Assembly (NCBI RefSeq): GCF_958450345.1 | Contig: NC_088780.1 | Span: 22,479,167 to 22,543,166, forward strand | From: Calliphora vicina | Taxonomy: Eukaryota; Arthropoda; Insecta; Diptera; Calliphoridae | DNA length: 64,000 nt | Reading direction: 5' to 3' | Shown: positions 12,111 through 24,728 of the stretch, piece by piece | Position numbering within the stretch: position 1 is the stretch's first letter | Layout: every line of letters begins with the position of its first letter | Notes under the pieces: model-generated | The model's database searches: none | What the model was told of the DNA's origin: nothing | The model's input: only the letters and a program-made list of their open reading frames with translations | Made by a program: the position numbers and the translations under genes

Positions 12111-12239
12111 ATGGATAAACGATTTTGCACCATTCTGTTTTCGAAATTGTTAACAATTCTTGTAGCTTCTGCAAGTCTCATTTAGATAAAAGGTATTTAA
12201 GATTCGGCACAACTGAATATATCACTATAACTTGTTTTT

Positions 12240-12405
12240 ATACCCTACACCACCATAGTGGGGAGGGTATTATGCGTTTGTGCAGATGTTTGTAACGCCC
12301 AAAAATATTAGTCTAACACCCACCTTAAAGTATACCGATCGACTTAGAATCACTTTCTGAGTCGATTAAACGATGTCCGTCCGTCCGTCCGTCCGTCCGT
12401 CTGGT

Positions 12406-12443
<38 letters not shown>

Positions 12444-13021
12444 TCCATGTAAACCTTGTGCGCAGAGTACAGGTCGCAATTTTGAAGATATTTCGATCAA
12501 ATTTGGCATATATTACTTTTTCAGCCCAAGGACCAAGCCTATTGAAACTGGCTGAAATCGGTCCATTATTTCACCTAGCCCCCATACAAATGTCCCCACG
12601 AAATTGGACTTTATCGGTCATAAATGTTTAATTTATCTATGTATCTACACAAATTTCGCTCCAAATAACTTTTATATATACAAAATTCATGTCACCAAAT
12701 TTTGTTACGATCGGTCCATAATTAGTCATAGCTCCCATATAGACCCGCTTCCGAAAATCACTTTAACGTGCATAAATCACTTAAAAATGTTGGTATACAC
12801 ACAAAATTCAACACAAATAACTTTCATATAGACATAAATCACACGACCTAATTTTATGGTGATCGGTCCATAATTGGTCATAGCTCCCATATAAGGCCCC
12901 TCCGAAAAATCACTCAAAAATATAAATTATTGATATTTTAAAAGAAAAATATTTTTACTCATTTACTTGGTGTAGGGTATTATATGGTCGGGCTTGACCG
13001 ACCATACTTTCTTACTTGTTT
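12240..13021 (+). mobile_element. family A element, copy 3, full length with expanded tract
   Basis: Complete copy: 5' hairpin ATACCCT...AGGGTAT, core at 12373-12442 with five GTCC/GTCY units followed by eight or nine GGCT units, reprise GTGTAGGGTAT, then a 3' hairpin of the ATGGTCGG/CCGACCAT type, then CTTTCTTACTTGTTT. It lies downstream of the gene at 13.2-19.7 kb. Confidence 0.85.
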
Positions 13022-13229
13022 AATATTGTTTACGCCAATTTGATAGGGTTTTAAAAACAAAGATCCTCGACCACAATTTACATGTGTATTGTTTTTATCC
13101 ACACCATTAGTTCATAATCATGTGATACCCGTTTTTTTGGCATTGTGAGGTATTGGATGACACATTCTTACTTTTTTTCTTATTTGAAGTTCGATGAGAA
13201 GACAATGTCGCAAAAACACATTTTAAATG

Positions 13230-16200
13230 TTAAATTAGTTTTATTAATTTCTTGTAACAATATCTTAATGACTTTCTCAAATGTGTTTTACGTTTACTGG
13301 GTAAAATCCATAATGATTCAAGCAATTGATCGGCAGCTGAATGGGAGAGATCCGAAAGATTAGCATCAGTGGGAGGTGTAAGCAATTCATTAGAGGAGGA
13401 ACCTTTAAAAAAATTAAAATTAATTAAATTACCTATAATAAACAAATAAAAAAATTAAGATATTCAACACACTTACCCAAATTATCATAACACATGTAGC
13501 TCTGCATACCCCCTTCAAATCTACAGCAGGGTGTTGTGCCGATAGTCAAAGGTATCGCTGCACTGATCAAAGCTTTCTTATAACCATTAATTAAAATTGC
13601 TTCCAATGTGTATTCAATGCTGATCATTAATTCAGGGTCATTAATTGTACTAGAGATGTGGCTATGTAGGGGTATATTGACATGAGATGTGAATTCGGAT
13701 GACAGGTGTTTTTCATAATTAATAATTTGCTTAATTTGTTTATATTTACTGCACTGGCTTTGTGTGCGACATGTGGTAAAACAATTTAATTGTATTAACA
13801 ATTTGCAATCTGCTTGACTTGTCTGACATTTAATATGATAGGGAATTTTTTGGCCCGGCGTAAAACCACTACAGGGTAATTGCAAATTAATTTGGCCAAA
13901 TTCGTTGTCACAATAAACATCACAAGGCTGGAAAAAATAACGAGAGAAAACAAAAAATACAGTTTTGCAAAAAAAAAAAAATAAACAGGTTGTTTTTTTC
14001 ATGTGATTCAAATTAAAAATTTTTCTTGCTTGTTTTTTAGTTGCTGTTCAGTTTTGAACTTTTGTAATAAAATTCATTACCACTACACTACCTCTTTGTA
14101 TTTTGTTTCCTGTGTTAAATCCAGTTTATTTTTAACCACAATTCTTTGGTGAAATTCTTTATTGACTTTCTTTGCGTGCTGCATTTGCAATCTCAAACCA
14201 TATTCCGTTTGACCATACAGACATCGATATGTTGCCGCCACTTGCTGGGGTATTGCGAAACAAAATTCAAATGTATATTCAACATGTGGCTGCAGTTGTT
14301 TACAGTTCGATGAATCCAGTTTAAGTTGTTCGCAAACATGTTTTTTGTGACTGTTGTAAAGTGTTTTGTCTGATAGCTCTTGTGTACTGTAGTCGTTGTG
14401 CATTATATTTTCCTTAGTTTTATCCAATTCCCACCATTGTACTGTAGATTGACCATAAAACTCGAGTATAATTGCTGCAAATAATAAAAAAAATTATAAT
14501 AAAATTAATATGATTAAATGTGAAGACAATAAACAGACAAGTAGGCAAAGATATCGCGTTGCAAACATAAACAATATTTTTTTATCTAATCTTAGATGGT
14601 GTTCGCACTTTTGGGTAACATCACAATTAACTATATTAAAATCAACTATAATAGAAAATAATTGGAAGAGTTATAGTCGATCAAAGTCGGCTATATGATT
14701 CCATTATTAGTAATTTTTTTCTACCAATACTTCCCAATAGATGGATTGAATTATATTCGCACAGCCTAAACGCCTGAATTTAGAGAATATATTTATTAAA
14801 ATATATCCATTAAGATTAAAATAAGGTAAAAAGTGGTAAGTTTAGGTAAACATTTTTTTTCTTTTTTCAAACATGTTTTTTAAATTTTTTTCAAATTATT
14901 TTTTAAATTTTTAAAAATATTTTTTTTTAATTTTTTAAAAATATTTTTTTTTTAAATTTATAAGTGAAAAAAATGTAGGAAAAAAATTTTTTTTCAGGTT
15001 ATATTTTTCCATATTTTGACCAATTGTATGTCCAACTTACTATGACCTTATACTATATGTCGTTGCAAATATCTTTGAAATATCTATCATTAGATATTCA
15101 TATTGTCTATATTAATGACTTTGTAATCCAGATATAAATAAAAAATAGGCCAAATATCGAGATTGTCCTGGTTTTTGCTTATATCTCAGCCATTTGTGAA
15201 TCATGTATGTAATTTTTTTTGGGGGCTATGGCAAGTTGATTTCAACATACAGGCGGTCAGACAGACTTGATTAAATCGACTCCGTTGTCTATAACGATCC
15301 AGAATATATGTGACCCGGCCTATGAAAAGGTGGCTTATGAATCAAAAAAGAAATTGCGAGAAACAGCTGTTAAAGATAAACCATGCATTTCAGTTTCGTA
15401 GTAGTTTTTCTTTTGCATTATGAAGAGTCATGCCCAAAAGCAAGTTAGGACTTTCTAGTTTTCACCACGTGAAAGAGCGTCTCAAAAACTATCGAAACCA
15501 AAAAAAGTGGAAACATTATTTTTGAATCATAAGCCACCTTTTCATAGGCCGGGTCACATATATATTTTGTAGCCACACATGGTTAAGGGTGTAAAAAAAC
15601 AATTAAAAAAACAGGAGTTTAGTACATTTTTCACATTTGTCATTTATGGAATAATATAAAAAAAATCATACATATATCTGTTTCCGGTACTTTTTTTAAT
15701 AAAGTTTTCTACTTTGACTTAGAAATAAATATGTTAATAAATTACCATAGTTTAAATGTTGTTAAAATATTGAAATTAATTTAAATCACATTTTTGTAAC
15801 TTAATGGGGAAAAAGTACCAAAAAGTGTAAAAACGGGAAAAATCATTTCAATAAAAATTTCTGAAATAAGCAAAATCGGTCCACAAATGACCAGGACAAC
15901 CTCGATTTTTACCTATTTTTGACATATATCTAGATTACTAAGACTTTAATATAGACAATATGGATATCTAATGGTAGATATTTCAAAGACCTTTGCAACG
16001 ATTTTTATAAGGTTTTAGTAAGTTGGACATACGAAAAAAAATATTTTTAACCTGAATTTTTTCACCAAAATAAAAAAAAATAAATAATAAACAAACAGAC
16101 CAACATAGAAGTCAGAGTGAAATAACAATCAAGGATAGAAACGGGATACCTAAGGGTACTTTTTGTATGCTCTATACTAATGATCATAGAAGCATTAATG

Positions 16201-19200
16201 TTAGTGACAATTTACAAAGGATCTTCAAATGACACTTTTGTACCTGAGGAACGCATAAAGATGTTACCATAGTAACATCTTTTAATTTTCTATAATTATT
16301 GACCTAGAAAAATTAAACTAAACATATATGGTTCTGAGTAGGAGACCTCAAGTATGAAATTCATGGGATTTAATTTTCTAGAAATATATAATTAAGCAGA
16401 CTGACACTAAATGAAGTGAGAACGTGCAAGGCCTAACTTTTATTAGATTAAATTATCTCGAATATATTTCAGTCCACAAAATGGGACTAAATGGTTATTT
16501 ATCTTTCATCTATGTAGTTGTCATGAATGGTTGTCATGAATGGTTGTCATGAATGAATAAGAATCCCCGATAATTTTCAATTTTTTTTTATTACAATAAA
16601 AACAAAAATAAAAACAAATGGTCGAGCTTGACCGACCATATAATACCTTACACTTAGTAAAAGAGCAAAAAAAACATTTTTCTTTTAAAATTTCATTAAT
16701 TTATATTTTTGAGTGATTTTCGGAAGTGGGCCTTATATGGGGGCTATGACCAATTATGGACCGATCACAATGAAATTAGGTCGTGTGATTTATGTCTATA
16801 TTAAAGTTAAGTATGTTGAATTTTGTGTGTATACCTAAATTTTTAAGCGATTTGTACACGTTAAAGTGATTTTCGGAAGCGGGTCTAAGTGGGAGCTATA
16901 ACTAATTATGGACCGATCATAAAAAAATTTGATGACATGCATTTTGTATATATAAAACTTATTTGGAGCGGAATTTGTGGAGATACATATATAAATTAAA
17001 CATTTATGACCGATAAAATCCAATTTCGGAAGGACATTTCTATGGGGGCTAGGTGAAATAATGGACCGATTTCAGCCAGTTTCAATAGATTTTTCTTGGG
17101 CCGAAAAAATAATACGTACCAAATTTTAAACTAAAGTGAGAAGCGACAGAAGAATTAACCATTTGAAATTCTTATTAAAAGTTACTAGACAGTACTTTTT
17201 GAAATTGTTAAAATCGTGCTTTAGCAGAAATAGCTTAAATAATGGCAATTTGATTACAATTGATTATATTGACTATATCGATTTACTTTTGAAAAAATTC
17301 GAAAAAAAACCTAAGCTTTGTTTTCAGTAAAAAAAATAAAAAAAATCAAGAATGATTTAGATTTTGAAAAAAAAAAAAAAATAATAAATTGTATGTTTTG
17401 AGTTACAATGCATTTCTTTTGATAGATATCCAACTCGCAGCCCACTAAGCGACTAAAAAGCTCTCAAACGAAATGACCTAAGCTTTCTTTTGAGGAAAAA
17501 AAGGGCCCATTTTGAAAAAAAAAATGTCAAACAAATTTTAGATTTGGCAAAAAAAATCAAAAATTGTATGGCTTGAATTACAAAATATTTATTTTGATAG
17601 ATATCCAACACGTATCCGTCTAAGTGACCAAAAATCTATTTCAGGAAAAGACATAAGCTTTCGTTTGAGAAAAAAGTGACCATTTTGAAAAAAAAAAGTA
17701 AAAAAAAAGTTTTGATTTCGGAAAAAACATTAAGGGTACTCATTTAAACGCTTAAGTTTCCCATCTGTTCAATTGTGCAAATTTGCGCGACGTGTTTCAT
17801 GAACCCACCTTTTCAATTTTATGCAAGTTTATACATTAAATTTCTCTCTATTTGATACAAATGTCAAATAAAAATAAATTCAACAAAAGCCTTAAAAAAT
17901 AAATTTTCAAATTGTATAAATTTTAATTTTAAAAATGTTGAATGAAAGTTAAATCTTTGGAACAAACGGTGATATACATAGTTTGTATGATTTTATTTAT
18001 GTTCTACCTGTTGGTTAATGCTTTCATATACAATGTCATTTAATACAATCATTCTATTCTAAAGTTACGCAATTTTCACATGCTCAAAATTTTTATATTT
18101 TATTTGATTTTTATTTCTTATTAATAGAAGTAAACAAAAGCAGCTGATTCATCAAATGCTCAATAAATTCAAGTTTGCGAGTCTAAATTGTCGCGCAAAC
18201 TTATCGGGGTTGTGCAAACGAATTTCCATACATTTTTTGACAATTCATTTGCGAGAGTGTAAAAATGCACAGATTGCACAGTTTGCGAGGCATTTAAGCG
18301 TTTACATGAGGACCCTTATTAAAAAATTTTGTATTTGTTTTTAAATTTTTTTCGAAATATTGAATAAATGGCTATCTAAACTATTTGGGACACATTTTGT
18401 TAAGAACAATAGGTAATAAGTCAAATGGATGAGAAAAAACACCTGATTAGCCAAAATGTCAAATTTTGATCCCCTCTAACTCAGAGAGTTTTAGACCGAT
18501 CTTGTTGAAACTTCATCACGATCGGAAGACATCGATTTCAAAAGTTGGTTCACTTGACATGAATTTTTTATACTCTACAACCCCATGGTGGGGAGGGTAT
18601 TATAAATTTGTGCTATTGTTTGTAGCGCCCAAAAATATTAGTTCAATAGCCTTTAAGATGTGTATACTTATCGACTTAGAATCACTTATGAAACTATTAA
18701 ACGATGTCCGTCCGTCTGTCTGGCTTTCTGCCAATTTTGTTAAATTTGACACATGTATTTATTATATTCGGCCCAAGAATGAAGGTTATTAAAACTGATC
18801 CATTATTTTACCTAGCCCATACAAATGTCTTTCCGAAATAGGACATAAATGCTTGACCGATAAAATCCTATTTCGCTATATATATAGTATAGGGTGCCCC
18901 CATAGACCAGTCGGTAGTGTGCTGAAATATTGCGGGTTCGATTCCCGACAGAGACTCTGGGTGTATCTGCAGACAAGCAAAACGCTTCGCAGTTTGTTTT
19001 TCAAAAAAAAAAAAGTTATCCACAGAAATTTGTCAACAATTAAGTTTTATATACAAATAAATCACACCTAAAAATTGCAGATCGATGCATAACTGATCAT
19101 AGCTCCCATATCAGGCCCATTTCCGAAAACTACTTCAACGAACATAAAACTCTTTAATAAATTGATACCCAAAAAGTATTCAATATAAATAATTTTCATA

Positions 19201-19738
19201 TACAAAGAAATAAGGCGACCTAATTTTATGGCAATTGGTGCATAATTGGTCAGAGCTTAAGGATAACTTTCCAACATAACTCAAAAATAAATTATTTAAA
19301 TTTTAAAAGAAGAATGATTTTGTTCATTTACTCAGTGTAGGTTATTACAGGTTATTGGGCTTGACCGACAATACTCTCTTACTTGATTTTAAATCTTTTA
19401 ACGGACAAATAAAAACACTTAACTAGTCCTTTATTCATTTCCTAATGGAAAATTGTTAACTTTTAACAAACAAATTATGAATTTCTAAGCAGTTTATTTT
19501 GAAAGCTAAATATATAATATGGCCTTTTTATTTATAGCTCAACTCAGTTAAAAAGTTTTGTTTACAATTTTGTTTTATTTACAGCCAATATCTACCATAC
19601 CGCCACCCACCCACTCACTCATTTACCTTCTATCTGACGCTGTTTTGAACTACATATTGTTATCGAACCAGCAATTTCTTCACCACTGTAATAGATATTG
19701 GAAATGCGTGACAACTGAAATTTACATGTAATTGACAT
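13230..19738 (-). CDS. alpha-arrestin paralogue 2 (372 aa, four exons, no PPxY)
   Basis: Exons on the minus strand: 19738-19627, 14474-14092, 13927-13477, 13402-13230, all with GT/AG junctions and consistent phases (1, 0, 1). The start was chosen because MSITCKFQLSRISNIYYSGE matches the paralogues' opening and exon 1 is exactly 112 nt, as in two of them. Residues 1-165 form the arrestin N lobe; 166-315 the C lobe (LPCSGFTPGQKIPYHIKC and, near its end, IPLTIGTTP). The tail (316-372) is Ser-rich then basic (KRKTHLRKSLRYCYKKL) and lacks PPxY and the FxPxYPxY tail motif. The N lobe is rich in Gln, Lys and His and more diverged than in neighbours. Intron 1 is about 5.1 kb and full of repeats. Alpha-arrestins usually act as trafficking adaptors; without PPxY, direct NEDD4 recruitment is unlikely. 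The family call is firm, the function is not. Confidence 0.88.
14985..15600 (-). mobile_element. mini-me-like element (reverse), interrupted by a MITE
   Basis: Reads in reverse as mini-me sequence: the mid-body ACTTACTATGACCTTATA region, the AATATCTAATGATAG segment, the TCGACTCCGTTGTCTATAACG core and the terminal part. The 15310-15557 MITE is inserted in the TATA tract. Confidence 0.65.
15310..15557. mobile_element. MITE with ~38-bp inverted repeats (GTGACCCGGCC ends)
   Basis: The left end reads GTGACCCGGCCTATGAAAAG followed by GTGGCTTATGAATCA. The right end is its inverted complement (TGAATCATAAGCCACC, then TTTTCATAGGCCGGGTCAC). The flanks are ATAT on both sides. Non-coding. Confidence 0.85.
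15855..16080 (+). repeat. mini-me-like fragment
   Basis: Matches the middle of mini-me copies (CCAGGACAACCTCGATTTTT, GACAATATGGATATCTAATG) without either terminus. Confidence 0.6.
16510..16556. repeat. short tandem repeat, ~14-bp unit
   Basis: Three consecutive copies of GGTTGTCATGAAT with one-base variation, inside the long first intron of the 13.2-19.7 kb gene. Confidence 0.7.
16612..17135 (-). mobile_element. family A element, copy 4 (reverse, 5' truncated)
   Basis: Begins on the plus strand with the 3' hairpin in reverse (ATGGTCGAGCTTGACCGACC) and runs to the GGCCGAAAAAATAATACG segment. The GTCY core is missing. Confidence 0.75.
17398..17720. repeat. family C repeat fragment
   Basis: Carries two repeats of GATAGATATCCAACnCG followed by CTAAGnGACnAAAA and AAAGACATAAGCTTTC. 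The same phrases occur at 23.6-24.1 kb and 51.5-52.0 kb. Confidence 0.6.
17732..18317. mobile_element. MITE-like DNA element (AAGGGTnCTCAT ends)
   Basis: The left end AAGGGTACTCATTTAAACG and the right end's inverted complement AAGGGTCCTCATGTAAACG agree over about 25 bp (continuing CTTAA). ATT triplets flank both sides (17729-17731 and 18318-18320). The interior has no transposase frame. Confidence 0.75.
18340..18569. repeat. family C repeat, right half
   Basis: Shares GATGAGAAAAA..., TCAAATTTTGATCCCC and the terminal CGATTTCAAAAGTTGGTTCA CTTGACATGAA with the 23.6-24.1 kb copy. Family A copy 5 starts immediately after it. Confidence 0.6.
18570..19386 (+). mobile_element. family A element, copy 5, diverged and SINE-interrupted
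   Basis: Starts ATACTCTACAACCCCATGG, includes GATGTCCGTCCGTCTGTCTGG at about 18703, and ends with a GGTTATTGGGCTTGACCGAC hairpin remnant and CTTACTTG. The tRNA-like SINE at 18892-19013 is inserted in the middle. Confidence 0.7.
18892..19013 (+). mobile_element. tRNA-derived SINE, copy 1
   Basis: Begins GGGTGCCCCCATAGACCAG, with an A-box-like TAGACCAGTCGG and a B-box GGGTTCGATTCC at about 18939. The shared body CTCTGGGTGTATCTGCAGAC and AAGCAAAACGCTTCGCAGTT follows, then a T/A-rich tail. It matches the reverse copy at 29880-30017. The body beyond the tRNA-like head distinguishes it from a real tRNA gene. Confidence 0.8.
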
Positions 19739-20441
19739 TTTATGCCTATAATAACAATAATTTAATTTTCCACTTAAATCAAACAATATTTCATGGATTT
19801 TTTTTTGTTAGTCGCACGAGTATTTGTACTTATTTATGTATAATATGAAAATAAAAATTTTCCGAAATTTATCCATACAAAACGTAACAAAGCTGATATT
19901 CTACGGACGGTAATGTTTCAGCCGAAATCTGTGTTGATGGTTGAACGCTTGAAATGAAACTGTTGCAAATCGAGCAGCTACATCCACTTGACTTTCTTTG
20001 GCAGGTTGTTTTAAGAGTTTTTGGATTGAATGGCTGGCATGGCATGTAAGTCAAATCGCTGTTGTTTTGTTTAGTTTGTTGCCGTTGGAAGTTTTGTTTT
20101 TTAGGAAGATTGTGTTTTTTTTTAATTTCTTCTCATACAATCTGTTTTTGTTATTGTTAAACAAAAAGCGGCAATAATGTTTTTTTTTTTGGTTTATGAT
20201 GATAAAGCTGTTAAAATAAATACTACTGAGTTTTGTTTATAAATGAAAAATAAATATTTGCAAAAGATAATTTTAAGATTTCTTTCAGGGTGTAAATTAT
20301 AAAAATTTATGATGGCTATCTAAATTATAAAGAACATCTTAGCTTATCTAAGGACTTAATTCGCACATAAAAAAAGTTGCTGAACTTATACTCAATTCAT
20401 TCTCTAAATAATCTTAAATAAAACTATAGTGGCACGTTTTT

Positions 20442-20800
20442 TATACCGATCATCAAAAAATATGGTGGTATACTGATTTTGTCATTCCATTTGTAACACA
20501 TCGAAATAGTCATCATAGAACCACAAAAGTATAAATGTATATTCTGGGTCCTCATAAGATCATAACACGATCTAGCTATGGCCGTCCGTCTGTCGGGCCC
20601 AAACGAAAGGAGCTCGCTGACAGACATTTTCCACGAATACTCTCTGTTGACAAGATTAGTTTGATAAAATTGCGCATAAACAAGTTTTATATGAGTCTAA
20701 ATCCTACCAACTTTCATGAGGATCGCTTCATAATCATTTAAATTCATTTAAAATTGTATGAAATACTTATTGATGGTGGGCATACAAGATTCGGTGAGTA
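20442..20800 (+). repeat. degenerate mini-me-like fragment
   Basis: TATACCGATCATCAAAAA...TTGTCATTCCATTTGTAACA and GATCTAGCTATGGCCGTCCG TCTGTC resemble the 5' half of mini-me. The 3' hairpin is reduced to AAGATTCGG. Confidence 0.5.
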
Positions 20801-21221
20801 TACAAGAATAGGACATTTTTGGTAACTACATTTAATTAAAAACATTTTTGGAAAATACTGGTGTTAGAGAACACCAGTTTAGAAATTCATTTAAAATTGT
20901 TTTTGTCGCGAAAAATATATATCTTGTAATACTAAAGTGATTAATTGCAGCTGTCTAAAAGTGTATAGAGTTTATTTGCAAGAAAATTTAAAATATTTTG
21001 GTTACTTGTAACGACATACTTAAAATAATTATTTTGGAAAACTTACTACACCATTTCCAGTTGTATTTGAGAATTTTCTAATTTTTATACCCTTCAGCTT
21101 CGTGAGAAGGGTATATATAAGTTTGTCATTCCGTTTGTAATTTCTACATTTTTCATTTCCGACCCTATAAAGTATATATATTCTGGATCCTTATAGATAG
21201 CGGAGTCGATTAAGCCATGTC

Positions 21222-21680
<459 letters not shown>

Positions 21681-21867
21681 TGAAATCAATTTTCTGAAGG
21701 CCCCAGATATCTCCGGGATCCAAATCTTCAACAATTCTGTCAGACATACTTTCGAGAATTTTGCTATTTAAAATCAGCAAAATCCGTCCATAAATAACGG
21801 AGATATGAGCAAAAATCCGAGACAACCTCTGAAAATTTCATCAAAAAACACAATGTATTGCATGCTT

Positions 21868-22195
21868 TGACAAAAAAACAACAAAACGTATGCTTGGGTG
21901 TGCAAGCTTTGTGTATTTGGTTTTTTTTTTGTTTCTTTTGGCGTTGTTGTTGTTTTTTATACAACTAAACGTTTGTTTGGTTGTGTGTTGGTTTTTTTGA
22001 CAAAAAATCAACAAATCGTATGTTTTAATGTGCATGCTTTGCGTATTTTGTTTCTTTTGGCGTTGTTGTTGTTTTTTATACAATTAAACGTATGTTTGGA
22101 TGTGTGTTGGTTTCATTGCCTTGCGTATTTTGTTTTTTCTTTTGGTGTTTTGTTTCGTTTGGCGTTGTTGTTGTTTTTTGTGTTCTTGATAAATT
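21868..22195. repeat. ~125-bp tandem repeats inside the mini-me-like element
   Basis: Two and a half copies share GACAAAAAAnCAACAAAnCG, TATG, TTTGCGTATTTTGTTTC, TTTTGGCGTTGTTGTTG, TTTTTTATACAAnTAAACG and GTGTGTTGGTTT. They replace the usual mid-body between the GTCY core and the 3' end. Confidence 0.8.
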
Positions 22196-22499
22196 TAGGA
22201 TGCTGTACGCTGAAAGTGGGCAATGTACATACATATATACTAATTATAAAAAATAATAATGCATCCACAACAAAGGTGAAGGGTATATAAGATTCGGCAT
22301 AGCCGAATATAGCACTCTTACTTGTTTTTTTTCAGAAATTTCTAATTTTATTTCAAAAATATTTGATAAAATTTCAGAAATTTTCAATGATATTTTAAAA
22401 TTGTCCAATAGTGTTTCACAATTTTCTCTATCTGTTTTATTTCAATTCTGAAATAAAATTTAATATCAGAAATTTTTAATTGTTTTGCAGAAATTTCCA

Positions 22500-22788
22500 T
22501 TTTTATGATGAAGGACTTGTCATATTATGTTGCTCTCGGCTTAAGGCTTATCATAATCTGAGAACAACATATTATGATAAAATTATTCATCATAAATATG
22601 GTTGCCACAAACATATATTTGTTTACTGTAACCATATACATGATACAATCATGTGAATCATAAATTAACCATATTATGGTTACCACAATCATGTAAATGG
22701 TTACTGTGACTATAATATAGCTAAAAAACTTGTAACAATATTGAAATGGTTACAGTAACCATGCCCAATTATATTTTTTCTCTGCGTG
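22500..22788. mobile_element. foldback MITE (CACGCAGAG family), right half
   Basis: Closely matches the right half of the complete element at 41682-42168: TATGATGAAGGACTTGTCAT, TTAACCATATTATGGTTACC and the end TTTTTTCTCTGCGTG. The left arm is missing. Confidence 0.8.
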
Positions 22789-22984
22789 CATTTGTATAAT
22801 GCTTTTGCATTAGTGTTTGTAATTGGTGTTTTTCTAAGCTCTCATATTTTTACAGTCAAAATTTGAGTGTCTCTAATTCTTATGATTTTATTTGTATAAT
22901 ATCTTTAGCTTTTCTAAAGTGATCAACTATAAATTTCAGTGAATTTATCAATAATATTAAAATTGGGAATTGAGCACATTAAAA

Positions 22985-23190
22985 CTAAAACATAATAAAA
23001 TTTAATTTTGTATTCCCAAAAATCACTTTTAATGATATGATTACTTTGGATCATAATATGATTTCATTGAATCATTAATATTATTTCGTTGGATCATAAT
23101 ATGTTTTCATTGGGTTACTTTTATATGATTACTTTGGTCATATTATGATCGCTTTGGATCATACTATGATTACTTCAAAACATAATACCA
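22985..23190. repeat. degenerate tandem repeat (GATTACTTTGGATCATAATAT)
   Basis: Seven or so diverged units built from TGATT(A/T)C(T/A)TTGG and ATCATAATATGA, spaced about 25-32 bp. Confidence 0.65.
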
Positions 23191-23564
23191 GCATTAGAAT
23201 GCTCCAAAAAAAAATACGAATTTTGACAGAACCCCTAGAATTATTCTATGTATTGTAGACACACCTTGTGTAAAATATTAGGATGATTGAATAACGTTAA
23301 CTGGTGGCGCAATTAAGCTGAAGTTTTGAGGTGCATTTACAAGTGCAATTTTTTAATTTTTTGTAAAAATTTGACCATTAAATTATTACTTTTGCAATTT
23401 AATTTAAAAGAACAGAAAAATTCAGAAATTTGTTTCACAAAATTTTTAAAAATTTGAAAATGGAGTTTTGAAACTGCCGTTAAAAAATTCAATATTTTTG
23501 GTCATAGCTGCGAATTGGTTAACGGTCTCCTACGCAGACATAAACTCATATACAAGTAAATATG

Positions 23565-24082
23565 TATGTGGGGCATTTCAAGTCAAGTGAAGCAACTTTT
23601 AAAATCGTTGTCTTCCGATCGGGATGCACCAAGTTTAGACCTATTGGATAGTAATTCAGACACAATTTTTCATCAAGAACGGTCAAGAACTCTCGAAGTA
23701 AGAGGGGGTCAAAATTTTACATTATGGCCAAACATGGGATTTTTCTCATCCATGTAACTTATTATCTATTGTTCTTAGCAAAATGTGTCCCAAATAGTTT
23801 AGATAGCTATTTCTTAAATCTTTCGAAAACAAAATATTTAAAAAAAATAAAAAAATTTTAATATTTTTTTCCGAAATCAAAAACTTTTTTGACTTTTTTT
23901 TCAAAATGGGCCCTTTTTTTTGCTCAACAGAAAGTTCAGATATTTTCCTTGATACTATCCCACTCGCATCCCACTAAGAGACCAGAAAGCTCTCCAATAG
24001 GTTTAACCTTGGTGCAAATTTCATCCCGATCGGAAGTCATCGATTTTAAAAGTTGGTTCACTTGACGTGAAATCCCCCATAT
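23565..24082. mobile_element. family C element with ~65-bp terminal inverted repeats
   Basis: The left end GGGGCATTTCAAGTCAAGTG AAGCAACTTTTAAAATCG is the inverted complement of the right end (CGATTTTAAAAGTTGGTTCA CTTGACGTGAAATCCCCC). The repeats extend through the CCGATCGG segment. Non-coding. Other copies or fragments occur at 17398, 18340 and 51470. Confidence 0.8.
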
Positions 24083-24134
24083 ATTTAAAGTAAAAATGTG
24101 CATGTGTTTTCTCTTTCATTGTCACCAACGTAGT

Positions 24135-24728
24135 GGAGAGGGGGCACGTTTGAACAGGGGCAGCTTTGAACAATGTTAATAAAATCTCAGTTAACAGTTA
24201 TTTCCGACCCTTAACCGAGTTTTTCACATGACAACTTTGTTTTCTAGCAACGTCAACAACGTTCGCTAGTTTTTTCAGTCGTCGACCGAATGTAGTTGGG
24301 TGACCATGTTTTTGCAGTAAATTTTGTAATTTTTTTTTATTTTTTTGTTAGAGTTTTTTCTTTCATGAAATAAATTTATTGTTTTTTTTGTTTAAATGTT
24401 AATGTTTATGGTTTTTCTTCATAAATAAATCGAATTTATTATATATAAAGAAAATAGGACTATTTATGGTATTTTTGTACATAAACGCTATAAGATAAAA
24501 ATTGCCGTTCAAAGCTGCCCCGTATGAGGAGCACATTTGAACATAATGACTTCATCCATTCAACAAATAAAAAAATATATAAATCGAACTAAAAATAAGT
24601 TACTTGTAGACTTAAACTAAAGTTAGTTTCCATACATATTAGTTAAATTACGTAAAAAGTCAATAATTCAAAAACATAAATTTTTATTAGGCTTGAATGC
24701 AAAAAGTGTTCGAAGGTGCCCCCTCTCC
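24135..24728. mobile_element. DNA element with GGAGAGGGGGCAC ends
   Basis: The left end GGAGAGGGGGCACGTTTGAA and the right end's inverted complement GGAGAGGGGGCACCTTCGAA differ at two positions. A second GAACA/TGTTC block continues the repeat. Internal GGGGCAGCTTTGAAC and GTTCAAAGCTGCCCC are inverted copies of one another. No transposase seen. Confidence 0.75.

Noticed and set aside
16120..16230. Possible reverse transcriptase scrap (NGIPKGT...FCMLYTND)
   Set aside because: Resembles the GxPQGS...LYTND motif of jockey-type RTs, but it is too short and isolated to support as a feature.
18892..18970. Candidate tRNA gene
   Set aside because: A and B boxes are present, but the body that follows is shared with a second copy and the ends do not form a convincing acceptor stem. 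A SINE explains it better.
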